From: Dehalococcoidia bacterium
GTDB lineage: Bacteria; Chloroflexota; Dehalococcoidia; UBA6926
DNA: 10,225 nucleotides
Direction of reading: 5' to 3'
NCBI GenBank assembly: GCA_029941095.1
Contig: JAPYRO010000003.1
Span: 1 to 10,225, forward strand
Shown here piece by piece: positions 1-6,590 of the stretch. The translations under genes and the position numbers were made by a program. A model generated the notes under the pieces. That model saw only the letters and a list, made by a program, of their open reading frames with translations, was not told where the DNA came from and made no database searches. Numbering within the stretch: the stretch's first letter is position 1; each line of letters begins with the position of its first letter.

Positions 1-52
1 CTATAACATCAGAGAAAGTATACGAAGAATTTTATAGTTAGAGGTGATATAA

Positions 53-922
53 ATGAAAGCAATCGATATTCATGTCCATCCACCTACGAACCCTGCTACG
101 GTTACAGAGCAATCAACTCAAACAACTAGGCAGATGCGTGAATACTTTAGGCGGACAGAGCCCGACCTCACTACTCCAGAGGAATATGCTGAATTTTTTG
201 AGGAACGTGACATCGTTGCTGTTCTACTTCCCACCGATAGCCGTCTAAAAGACTCTAATGAACCTAATCCTAACGATTGGGTTGGAGAAATCTATAGAAG
301 GTATCCAAAACGGTTTATACCGTTTTGCTCGGTAAATCCAAACAGGGGTTCTCAAGCTATTGATGATCTAAATGCTGCGGTAAATGAGAATGATGCAAAA
401 GGTATTAAGTTTTTGCCGACAGGACAGGATTTCTTTGCTAATGATCGACAATATTACAAACTGTGGGAGCGCGCCCAAGATTTAAACTTAGTTATTATTA
501 CCCATTCAGGCCATAATGGCGTTGGATCTGGTACACCTGGGGGAGGTGGACGAAAGCAAAACTATAGTAACCCTATATGGTGGGACGATGTTGCAGCTGA
601 TTTCCCAGAATTGAAGATTATACTTGCTCATCCAGCTTGGCCTTGGTTCGACGAACAAGTATCTATGATGGTTCATAAATCCAATGTCTATATGGATATA
701 TCAGGCTGGTCTCCCTGGTACTTTCCTGCAGATCTTATTAGAGAAATGCAGACACGTCTTCAAAACAAAGTCTTGTTTGGTTCTGACTTTCAAGCATTGC
801 ATGTAGATAGATGGTTTCGTGATTGGGCAGACTTAGATATTGATGCGGCGGTCCAACCTAAAATATTTGTAGACAACGCAAAAAATGTTTTATCAAATGT
901 GGACTGGACAAATTACTCGTAG
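53..922 (+). CDS. Metal-dependent amidohydrolase, amidohydrolase-2 (ACMSD-like) family
   Basis: A 289-residue soluble protein that reads as a complete TIM-barrel hydrolase of the amidohydrolase-2 family, which hydrolyses or decarboxylates small cyclic or aromatic acids using a bound divalent metal. Seen directly: an N-terminal HxH metal motif (H7, H9) right after the first strand, GIKF at 117-120, a THSGH strand end with H151 and H154, AHPAW with H193, and FGSDF with D245. These are spaced much as the metal-ligand and catalytic residues are in ACMSD-type enzymes. A glycine-rich loop (about 157-166) follows H154 and probably lines the active site. The ATG at 53 is preceded by GAGGTGAT at 41-48, a near-perfect Shine-Dalgarno, so the start is secure. 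There is no signal peptide, so it should be cytoplasmic. It stands alone on its strand before the tRNAs, so context does not suggest a substrate. Family is confident; the reaction is unknown. Confidence 0.88.
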   Translation: MKAIDIHVHPPTNPATVTEQSTQTTRQMREYFRRTEPDLTTPEEYAEFFEERDIVAVLLPTDSRLKDSNEPNPNDWVGEIYRRYPKRFIPFCSVNPNRGSQAIDDLNAAVNENDAKGIKFLPTGQDFFANDRQYYKLWERAQDLNLVIITHSGHNGVGSGTPGGGGRKQNYSNPIWWDDVAADFPELKIILAHPAWPWFDEQVSMMVHKSNVYMDISGWSPWYFPADLIREMQTRLQNKVLFGSDFQALHVDRWFRDWADLDIDAAVQPKIFVDNAKNVLSNVDWTNYS

Positions 923-986
923 AAAACTGCACTGAACTAGGTGATTGGGTTTTCTTAGGATAAGAAACTGGTAATAGACTTTCAAC

Positions 987-1023
987 CCTATCGTCAATTC
1001 TTCTGATAGGTAAATATATTTTT
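987..1023 (+). terminator. Candidate rho-independent terminator after the amidohydrolase gene
   Basis: CCTATC at 987-992 pairs with GATAGG at 1005-1010 (a G-T wobble can add a seventh pair), leaving a loop of about 10 bases. A T-rich tract (1016-1023) follows six or so bases later. The stem is short and the U-tract is not immediately adjacent, so this is a weak terminator prediction. Its place 65 bp after the stop codon and before the tRNAs fits the role. Confidence 0.35.
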
Positions 1024-1071
1024 CATTCGCCAGTAATATCTGAATCCAAAGAGTATGTTTTCCTAATTAGC

Positions 1072-1100
1072 TGGATTTAGACTTATTATTGGTAGATAAT
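1072..1100 (+). promoter_or_regulatory. Possible promoter for the tRNA pair
   Basis: GATAAT at 1095-1100 matches the -10 consensus at five of six positions and lies 11 bp before the first base of tRNA-Gly, which suits a short 5' leader. No good -35 hexamer is seen at the usual distance: the TTAGAC at 1077-1082 is too close. The call rests on the -10 and position alone. Confidence 0.28.
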
Positions 1101-1111
1101 TGTGGTCATGA

Positions 1112-1186
1112 GCGGGTGTAACTCAGGGGTAGAGTGTCTGCTTCCCAAGCAGGAAGCCGTGGGTTCAAATCCCATCACCCGCTCCA
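1112..1186 (+). tRNA. tRNA-Gly, anticodon CCC
   Basis: A full cloverleaf can be folded by eye. The acceptor stem is GCGGGTG (1112-1118) with CACCCGC (1176-1182). The anticodon stem is TCTGC (1137-1141) with GCAGG (1149-1153). The loop TTCCCAA puts anticodon CCC at 1144-1146. The T arm is GTGGG (1159-1163), TTCAAAT, CCCAT (1171-1175). The discriminator is T1183, as usual for bacterial tRNA-Gly, and CCA is encoded at 1184-1186. It reads GGG codons, so the genome should hold other tRNA-Gly genes for the remaining glycine codons. Confidence 0.96.
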
Positions 1187-1219
1187 AATAAAGTATGACC
1201 AAAAAGTTTTGTACTTAAA

Positions 1220-1293
1220 TGCCCGATGGTGCAGCGGTAGCACGAAGGACTTTGAATCCTTAAACCCTGGTTCGAATCCAGGTCGGGCAGCCA
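1220..1293 (+). tRNA. tRNA-Gln, anticodon TTG
   Basis: The acceptor stem is TGCCCGA (1220-1226) with TCGGGCA (1283-1289). This gives the weak U1-A72 pair and G73 discriminator typical of tRNA-Gln. The D stem is GTGC (1229-1232) with GCAC (1240-1243). The anticodon stem is AAGGA (1245-1249) with TCCTT (1257-1261). The loop CTTTGAA places TTG at 1252-1254. The T arm is CCTGG (1266-1270), TTCGAAT, CCAGG (1278-1282). CCA is encoded at 1291-1293. Only 33 bp separate it from the tRNA-Gly CCA, so the two are probably co-transcribed. Confidence 0.96.
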
Positions 1294-1428
1294 ACTCACT
1301 AAAAGTAGCTAAACTCAAGCCACTGATCGCGGATGATTTTTGGATGTCTTGAGTGATGATTATGCAATCTTTTCCTTAATGGAATATTATAGTAGAACTG
1401 TTGATTACTTTCTGGAGATTTATTACAT

Positions 1429-2364
1429 ATGGATTCTAATGAAGTCCTAGGAGGAAATTCTAGGGTGGTTAAAAGCACTATAGCTAAGAAACTTGAGTCT
1501 GGGGAATTCATTACAACTGTAGAGGTTCATCCTCCTCGCGGCCACCTAGTAAGTAAGACGTTTAATTCTATAAAGGATCTACTTGAAAAAGTTCATGTAG
1601 ACGCTTTCAATACTACCGATATCCCTTTGGCGCAGGCACGACTTAGCGCTACGGCAATGAGTTCGTTGCTTTCCTCATATTTTTCAGTCGATACGATCAT
1701 GCATGTTGCAACTAGGTATCGTAATGTTCTCTCTTTGCAGTCTGATTTATTGGGGGCTCATGCTCTCGGCGTTAATAATGTGTTTGTTTTTATGGGGGAC
1801 CCACCGTCTATGGGTGATTACCCTGGAGCATCGAGTTTATCTGATGTAACCTCTTCTCAGTTTATTTCTCTTATATCGGACATGAATAAGGGTTCTGGTT
1901 TGGGTGGTGTTCCCCTGAATCAACCAACGGAATTTACTATAGGATGTGCAATTAATTTGCAAGCTGATGATATGGATGAAGAGCTGGAGAGTCTAAAACG
2001 GAAAGTAGACGCAGGAGCACAATTTATTTTGAGTCAGGTAGTATTTGATTCAGATCCAGTTGAAAAAGTTGCTGAATTAACGAAGGGATTCCCAATACCG
2101 TTAATTTTAGGTATTTTGCCGCTTAGAAGCTATAAGCACGCTTCATTTTTGAACACATCTGTACCTGGTATGTCAGTATCTCAAGGTATATTGAATCGGT
2201 TAAATAATGCCAATGGTGATCCCAGTATGGAGGGTATTCGCATAGCACAGGAGGCTTTGAATAATGCAGTTTCGATTATAGCAGGTGCATATCTAGTGCC
2301 AGCTTTTAATAGGTATGACTATGTTGCAGAAGTTATCTCTGGGTTATCAGTTTTTGATCAATAA
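1429..2364 (+). CDS. metF: Methylenetetrahydrofolate reductase, short (YitJ C-terminal-like) form
   Basis: Reduces 5,10-methylene-THF to 5-methyl-THF with FAD, supplying methyl groups for methionine synthesis. The 311 residues cover the whole MTHFR barrel. Seen: VEVHPP at 31-36 with the expected catalytic Glu (E32), FNTTDIPLAQAR at 60-71, ATRYRN at 94-99 followed by QSDLLGAHALG at 104-114, the flavin-site MGDPP at 122-126 with its aspartate (D124), KVDAGAQFILSQVVFD at 192-207 with Q203, GILPL at 228-232 and VPGM at 245-248. This resembles the reductase half of BHMT/MTHFR fusion proteins, but no homocysteine methyltransferase domain is attached. The ATG at 1429 has only a moderate GGAGA at 1414-1418. 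An in-frame GTG at codon 13 (1465) has a much better AGGAGG and would give 299 residues without losing any domain. The gene converges on apt with 22 bp between stops. The symbol is by family and not by orthology testing. Confidence 0.9.
   Translation: MDSNEVLGGNSRVVKSTIAKKLESGEFITTVEVHPPRGHLVSKTFNSIKDLLEKVHVDAFNTTDIPLAQARLSATAMSSLLSSYFSVDTIMHVATRYRNVLSLQSDLLGAHALGVNNVFVFMGDPPSMGDYPGASSLSDVTSSQFISLISDMNKGSGLGGVPLNQPTEFTIGCAINLQADDMDEELESLKRKVDAGAQFILSQVVFDSDPVEKVAELTKGFPIPLILGILPLRSYKHASFLNTSVPGMSVSQGILNRLNNANGDPSMEGIRIAQEALNNAVSIIAGAYLVPAFNRYDYVAEVISGLSVFDQ
1449..1467 (+). promoter_or_regulatory. Strong internal ribosome binding site pointing to a GTG start for metF
   Basis: AGGAGG at 1449-1454 lies 10 bases before an in-frame GTG at 1465-1467 (codon 13 of the longer reading). 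The first 12 residues of the longer form are not part of the recognisable MTHFR domain, which begins around residue 18. The sequence therefore favours initiation at 1465, although the upstream ATG at 1429 could also be used. Confidence 0.5.
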
Positions 2365-2386
2365 TCTATTTCAGGTTGATCGTACC

Positions 2387-2935
2387 CTATAGTAAATTCA
2401 GTTGATCTTTATCATCGGCATACGTAATTAGTGTGTTTAGTTTGTAATCCGCAAGCAGGTTGCGGCCCTCTAACTCTGCGAGTTCAATCAGTACTGATAT
2501 TCCACTGACTTTACCTCCAGCTTTTTCTATTAATTGTATTGCGGCAATAATAGTTCCTCCTGTAGCTATTAAATCATCAACTAGCAGAACATTAGCATTC
2601 TTATTAAAAGAATCAGTATGTATTTCTAATGTCGATTCCCCATACTCTAATTTGTAACTGGCTTTATAGGTTGTAAAAGGTAACTTTCCGGGTTTCCTTA
2701 TTGTGACTAGTGGTACCCCTAGTATGTTGGCTACAGGGGCACCAAATAGGTATCCTCTGGATTCGATCGCAGCTACGGCGTCTATTTTTTTGTTTAAGTA
2801 CGGGGCCGCCATATCTCTTACTGCTTTCGAATAAACTTCATGGTCATTTAGTAATGGTGTTATGTCTCGAAAAAGAATACCTTCTTCCGGAAAATTCGGT
2901 ATTGACCTTATAAAATCTTCGTAATTCACGTACAT
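2387..2935 (-). CDS. apt: Adenine phosphoribosyltransferase
   Basis: Converts adenine and PRPP to AMP and pyrophosphate in purine salvage, in the cytoplasm. The 182-residue length is normal for the family (about 170-180). Seen: FPEEGILFRDITPLL at 15-29, the IESRGYLFGAPVA segment at 57-69, the adenine-pocket loop RKPGKLP at 80-86, LEYGE at 96-100, and the type I PRPP-binding motif VLLVDDLIATGGT at 116-128 with its paired aspartates. A family-typical ELAELEGR follows at 151-158. On the minus strand GGGGAG sits a few bases before the ATG, a good ribosome site. It begins only 12 bp after the stop of the O-antigen-ligase-like gene on the same strand, so the two are probably one transcript with apt second. 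All expected motifs are present, so I take it as functional. Confidence 0.95.
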   Translation of the reverse strand: MYVNYEDFIRSIPNFPEEGILFRDITPLLNDHEVYSKAVRDMAAPYLNKKIDAVAAIESRGYLFGAPVANILGVPLVTIRKPGKLPFTTYKASYKLEYGESTLEIHTDSFNKNANVLLVDDLIATGGTIIAAIQLIEKAGGKVSGISVLIELAELEGRNLLADYKLNTLITYADDKDQLNLL

Positions 2936-2947
2936 CTCTCCCCTTTT

Positions 2948-5146
2948 TTAATCTTCAGCAGACAATTCTATTAGCTCAGTTGCATCTTTGATAATTGGTT
3001 CAAATAGAGAAGACATATTAGATGCTTTACTTGTGAACGAATTCGATATATCTAAAGCTTCTTGATAATTGCCTTTTAACAAAGCCTGATTTGCAAGGAA
3101 AAGATGAGTTGTTGCCCTATAAGGTGCTAGTTCCACCATTTTCTCTAAGACCAGTTCTAAATCTTCCAATTGTTGCTCATTAGCAAGGATTTGTGGAATC
3201 GAATATGCTGCTTGAATCATCCTTGAGTTTTCAGGGGAATTTTGTATAACCCAACGGGTTTCATGGTAGACAAAATTCGCTATGAGATTTTGCTCTTCTA
3301 AATTAAAATAGTTCCACAATTTTGCAAGATGTTCCAAAAAATCTTGGCGGGTTATTCTAGACATACCAGGAAACGCTCTGTGACTAAAATTTGCAAGTAT
3401 TAATCTCTCTTCTACTGTAACATCCTCCAATTGTCTGGCTAATTTATAAGATTCTGCTCCTTTGTACGGTCTGTAGCCAGTTTGGTAGAGAGATGTTAGT
3501 AGGATTGAAAAACTTAATATGATCATAAAAGTCATTCTAAAAGTATAATTAATCTTTCCTGTATGGATCACCACAAAGTTTTTTATGTCTCCAACTTGTT
3601 TCTCACCCAATATATTTAAATTATTGTTGCTTTGATTATCTTGCGACGCAATCCATCCCGCCAGTAACGCCCATAAGAGTAGACCAGCTGGTGTATCGAA
3701 AAGAAAAAGGGATTGAATGAAATAACCGATGAGTGCCGCGAAGATAATAAATCTAACACTTTCATAACCTCCCGTGGCTCGGTTGGATAACAATCTCCAG
3801 AATAAAGTGAACCAAAGCAAAATGAAAACACTGAATCCAAAAATCCCTCGTTCTGCTAGTTCATTGATGGGTTTGTTATGGGCGTTATCTGCTAATATAA
3901 AACCATGTCTGTAGTATTCAATATCTGAGTATTTATCAAAAACACGGCCAAAATTTTCTGGGCCCCATCCTAGAAATGGTTTTTCTGCGACTCCTTTTAT
4001 CGCCATGCGTAAGAAAGCATATCTCATGCCCAGGATGTTTTCTAACGCATCTGGGCTGCTCCCCGAAGGTATCGTCTCGGTCGCCGGTTGAACAGATTCA
4101 TTATTGAAAAATGCGTCGACAAATGGTTCAGGTAATGATCGGTTGCACGCGACTGTTGAATCTGATGTTTCACATTGTAAATTACCATCTATGTCGGACT
4201 GAATTCTGCATGATTCATTAATCGGAAGACCCACCATAGCATCGAAAGCGAAAAACAACGTGGTTACTCCCAGAAGACCTATACCTGTAGTTAGCACCCA
4301 TTTTATTTGTGAGCGATCGATAAATTTTATGAAAATTGGGATAGAAATCAAACAACCGATTACTAATCCCAATAACCCTCCTCGTGAAGCGGCAAGGAAA
4401 AAGACCCAAAGGCACACGATTAAGGAGAAAACATAGAATCCCAACTCAATTAGATTGTAAGAACTAGTTTCTGAAATATCTGGAGACCTCCGACGCCCTT
4501 TTCGGTTTTTCCGTGACCTTTTCGGCGATGGTGCGTCTAAATCCAAAACCTTTTGCTTACTTGCTTGCTTCTGAATCGATTGCATAAAGAGGCCCGCGGC
4601 TATAAAGATATTGATAATCATTAATTGTGAAAGGTAAGATGGGTTTCCTAAAGTGCTGTCCAAAGCGCAGTTAGCATATCTGACAGGCGAAGGTGATACA
4701 TTGAAGGCTTCAGTTAACGCTAGTAATCCAATGGTTACTGCGACTATTAAGTTCCATATAAAGAAAGGTTTCCAAGAATCTTCGTTTTTAAACATTGTTG
4801 ATAGGATAATAATCAGTGCAAACCAATGTAATTGGTCCCAAAGACCCCACATCCGGTTGTAGTCGGACCAGACGCTATGGGAAAAACTCACACCTGACAT
4901 TGCACTCAAGAAACCTATAATCATGTATATGGCAATCGCGAGGAAAATCCATGACTTCCGTGGCCTATAATCCGGTTCAAGTGCTATTAATATGATCCAA
5001 AGAAACAAGATAACTTCGATTGCGCTCCGGGAAAAAAGAGCTTTGCCGACAACGTGCGGATACATAGTGTCAAAACTTATGATCAGAGGCATCCAAATTA
5101 ATGATACTAGAACAGCTTTAATACCAAATGTTAAATATGCAGCCAT
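2948..5146 (-). CDS. O-antigen ligase/Wzy-like polytopic membrane protein with C-terminal helical (TPR-like) tail
   Basis: A 732-residue integral membrane protein of the WaaL/Wzy/PglL superfamily, which transfers or polymerises undecaprenyl-linked glycans on the outer face of the membrane. Roughly a dozen hydrophobic segments are visible (for example about 8-26, 43-57, 66-86, 106-118, 129-147, 172-190, 234-251, 256-274, 283-303, 438-454, 465-500, 536-553). Key motifs are AASRGG at 252-257, WGPENFG at 394-400, and DNAHN at 420-424. H423 heads an exact H[NSQ]x9Gxx[GTY] signature ending at G437, which in WaaL proteins holds the essential histidine. A soluble loop (about 304-372) with three cysteines (C313, C325, C334) is expected outside the cell. 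A basic stretch at 209-220 is expected inside. The tail after 555 is soluble and helical, and 674-700 looks like a tetratricopeptide unit. The ribosome site (GGGA) is weak. First gene of a unit with apt. The acceptor (lipid, protein or polymer) cannot be told. Confidence 0.82.
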   Translation of the reverse strand: MAAYLTFGIKAVLVSLIWMPLIISFDTMYPHVVGKALFSRSAIEVILFLWIILIALEPDYRPRKSWIFLAIAIYMIIGFLSAMSGVSFSHSVWSDYNRMWGLWDQLHWFALIIILSTMFKNEDSWKPFFIWNLIVAVTIGLLALTEAFNVSPSPVRYANCALDSTLGNPSYLSQLMIINIFIAAGLFMQSIQKQASKQKVLDLDAPSPKRSRKNRKGRRRSPDISETSSYNLIELGFYVFSLIVCLWVFFLAASRGGLLGLVIGCLISIPIFIKFIDRSQIKWVLTTGIGLLGVTTLFFAFDAMVGLPINESCRIQSDIDGNLQCETSDSTVACNRSLPEPFVDAFFNNESVQPATETIPSGSSPDALENILGMRYAFLRMAIKGVAEKPFLGWGPENFGRVFDKYSDIEYYRHGFILADNAHNKPINELAERGIFGFSVFILLWFTLFWRLLSNRATGGYESVRFIIFAALIGYFIQSLFLFDTPAGLLLWALLAGWIASQDNQSNNNLNILGEKQVGDIKNFVVIHTGKINYTFRMTFMIILSFSILLTSLYQTGYRPYKGAESYKLARQLEDVTVEERLILANFSHRAFPGMSRITRQDFLEHLAKLWNYFNLEEQNLIANFVYHETRWVIQNSPENSRMIQAAYSIPQILANEQQLEDLELVLEKMVELAPYRATTHLFLANQALLKGNYQEALDISNSFTSKASNMSSLFEPIIKDATELIELSAED

Positions 5147-5239
5147 ATATTAAATTTCCCATATTAGACGAGTAGTAATTTTTGCCTTCTTATTGTATTA
5201 GAAAAAGCTCCAATGGTCTTTCGATTAATAGCTTAATGC

Positions 5240-5268
5240 TTACCCATAGTACAAAATAAACATATAAT
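5240..5268 (+). promoter_or_regulatory. Probable promoter for the MFS gene
   Basis: A perfect TATAAT lies at 5263-5268 in the divergent spacer, with a weak TTACCC (3 of 6) at 5240-5245 at 17 bp spacing. The predicted start of transcription is near 5275. That leaves a leader of about 70 bases before the GTG start of the MFS gene, long enough to hold the small ORF described at 5302. Confidence 0.5.
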
Positions 5269-5301
5269 CTACAGGTTATTAATAGAGAGGCTAACTGGTA
5301 G

Positions 5302-5349
5302 ATGCAAACAAGACCTCAGTCAATCTCAATACTTGAGACAGATTTGTGA
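5302..5349 (+). CDS. Possible 15-codon leader peptide overlapping the MFS start
   Basis: An ATG at 5302 opens a 15-codon frame (MQTRPQSISILETDL) that stops with TGA at 5347-5349. The stop shares four bases with the GTG start of the transporter gene (GTGA at 5346-5349). GAGAGG at 5284-5289 is a plausible ribosome site, although its 12-base spacing is long. The frame lies wholly within the leader expected from the TATAAT at 5263. The arrangement suggests translational coupling or a regulatory leader peptide. An ORF this short can arise by chance, and I recognise no known leader in it. Confidence 0.28.
   Translation: MQTRPQSISILETDL
5324..5338 (+). repeat. Short inverted repeat over the MFS ribosome-binding region
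   Basis: TCTCAA (5324-5329) and TTGAGA (5333-5338) are perfect complements around a three-base loop. The right arm contains the GAGA (5335-5338) that is the only Shine-Dalgarno-like sequence at a sensible distance from the GTG at 5346. If folded in RNA it would mask that site. A ribosome translating the leader ORF at 5302 would melt it. Six pairs is weak alone. Confidence 0.35.
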
Positions 5350-6566
5350 TTTCTAGATCATGGAAAGATACTTTATCGTTCTCTGATTTTAGAGTTTTAT
5401 CTTATGCAAGTTTGGTGCATTCGTTTGGCAACGGTATGGAGCATGTTGTTTTAGGTTGGTTAGTTTTTGAGTTAACAGATTCCCCATTTATGGTTGGGCT
5501 TGCATCTGCGTTAAGAATGGCTCCGCTTTTTGTGCTGGGTATTTTTTCTGGATTGGTCGCCGATAATAATGATCGCAGGTCCTATATGAAGGTCTCGACT
5601 TTTGCCGGTGGTGTCACAATGATAGTGCTAGGCATTTTGTTGATCACTGGAGTAGCTAATGTATGGGTAGTTATAGGTTTGATTACAGTGTGCGGAGTTA
5701 CTTTCGCATTTTTGTTAACCCTTAGGCAATCTTACACTTATGACATAGTGGGGCCTGAAAATGCGTTAACAGGACTGTCAATTTTACAGATATCCACTCT
5801 AATTGGTGGAGTTTTTGGGGCTCTCATCTCAGGGGTTCTGATCGAGAAATTTGGAGCAGGATTGCAATTCGTGGTCATAGGTCTATTTTATTTTGGGTCA
5901 GTAGTTTTTTTGTTATATGTTAAGGATCCAGGGAAATCAGCTCCCATTGCAGTTAGTTCAGATTATAATTTTTCTCGTAACATCCATAGGTATTTAGATT
6001 TATTACGCGCCTATCCGGTACTTTTTTCACTAATGGTACTAGCATCCATGACTGAAATTTTCGGTTTCAGTCACATGAGCCTTATTCCCGTTTTTACTAA
6101 AAATGTTCTTGGCTTGGGCGCCATGGGGTTAGGTGTGATTACTGCAATTAGACAACTAGGAGGGGTGTCTGGGCTAATGTTCCTAGCGGCTTTTGGGAGA
6201 ACCAATTACAAAGGCTATTTGATGTTTGGAATAATGATATTTTTTGGCCTGAGTCAGATAACAATGTTTAGCGTTACAAATATGTATTTTGCAGGGATTG
6301 CAGTATTTTTTATAAATGCATGCGCAATGTCAGTCGATGTCCTATTTAAAACCTTGATGCAATTAAATGTCCCGAATGAATACCGTGGGGTAGCGATGGG
6401 ATCATGGGTATTTAGTATCGGTACGGGTCCTATAGGACACGTGGGTATTGGAGCAATTGCTGGTCAGTTTGGTTCTGCCTGGGCCTTTTTGTTCAACGGA
6501 GTAATTTTATCGTCCATTGGGTTTATAACGATGATAGCTTCACCGTTTCTCCGTAAACTTCGGTGA
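5346..6566 (+). CDS. Major facilitator superfamily exporter, EntS-like (MFS_3) type
   Basis: A 406-residue polytopic transporter of the proton-coupled drug or siderophore exporter type. About twelve hydrophobic segments are visible across both halves, with a hydrophilic central linker around 193-222. Between the second and third helices sits a form of MFS motif A, GLVADNNDRRSYMK at 69-82. RQSYTYDIVGPENALTG at 127-143 and NVPNEYRGVAMGSW at 341-354 match the cytoplasmic loops that mark the MFS_3/EntS group. The start is GTG: a TGA at 5334 closes the frame just upstream and the next in-frame ATG (codon 31) would remove the first helix. The ribosome site is poor (GAGA at 5335-5338), which may be offset by coupling to the overlapping leader ORF. 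It converges on the hydrolase gene with 24 bp between stops. No siderophore, antibiotic or regulator gene lies nearby, so the substrate is unknown. Confidence 0.87.
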   Translation: MISRSWKDTLSFSDFRVLSYASLVHSFGNGMEHVVLGWLVFELTDSPFMVGLASALRMAPLFVLGIFSGLVADNNDRRSYMKVSTFAGGVTMIVLGILLITGVANVWVVIGLITVCGVTFAFLLTLRQSYTYDIVGPENALTGLSILQISTLIGGVFGALISGVLIEKFGAGLQFVVIGLFYFGSVVFLLYVKDPGKSAPIAVSSDYNFSRNIHRYLDLLRAYPVLFSLMVLASMTEIFGFSHMSLIPVFTKNVLGLGAMGLGVITAIRQLGGVSGLMFLAAFGRTNYKGYLMFGIMIFFGLSQITMFSVTNMYFAGIAVFFINACAMSVDVLFKTLMQLNVPNEYRGVAMGSWVFSIGTGPIGHVGIGAIAGQFGSAWAFLFNGVILSSIGFITMIASPFLRKLR

Positions 6567-6590
6567 CTTAGTATGCCTTTCAGAAAAATA

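Noticed and set aside
33..38. TATAGT as a -10 box for the amidohydrolase
   Set aside because: It is so close to the Shine-Dalgarno (41-48) that a transcript starting about 7 bases later would lose that site. The promoter probably lies left of the window.
1112..1293. tRNA pair as an integration site for a mobile element
   Set aside because: No integrase, no duplicated tRNA 3' end and no composition change are seen on either side within the window.
1134..1352. 72-codon plus-strand open frame over the tRNA region
   Set aside because: It runs through both tRNA genes, and its translation is simply their sequence. It has no ribosome site or family resemblance.
1313..1354. ACTCAAG/CTTGAGT inverted repeat after tRNA-Gln as a terminator
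   Set aside because: The seven-base arms are separated by 28 bases and there is no T-run after the right arm.
2353..2380. TTGATC-containing inverted repeat between the metF and apt stops as a shared terminator
   Set aside because: The arms are six bases around a 14-base loop, and neither strand has a T-run following the stem. Coincidence is more likely.
4653..4862. Plus-strand open frame of 69 codons inside the ligase gene
   Set aside because: It is antisense to a clearly coding membrane protein region and has no recognisable product or start signal.
6540..6566. TCACCG/CGGTGA stem at the end of the MFS gene as a terminator
   Set aside because: It lies inside the coding sequence up to the stop, has a 15-base loop and is not followed by a T-tract on either strand.
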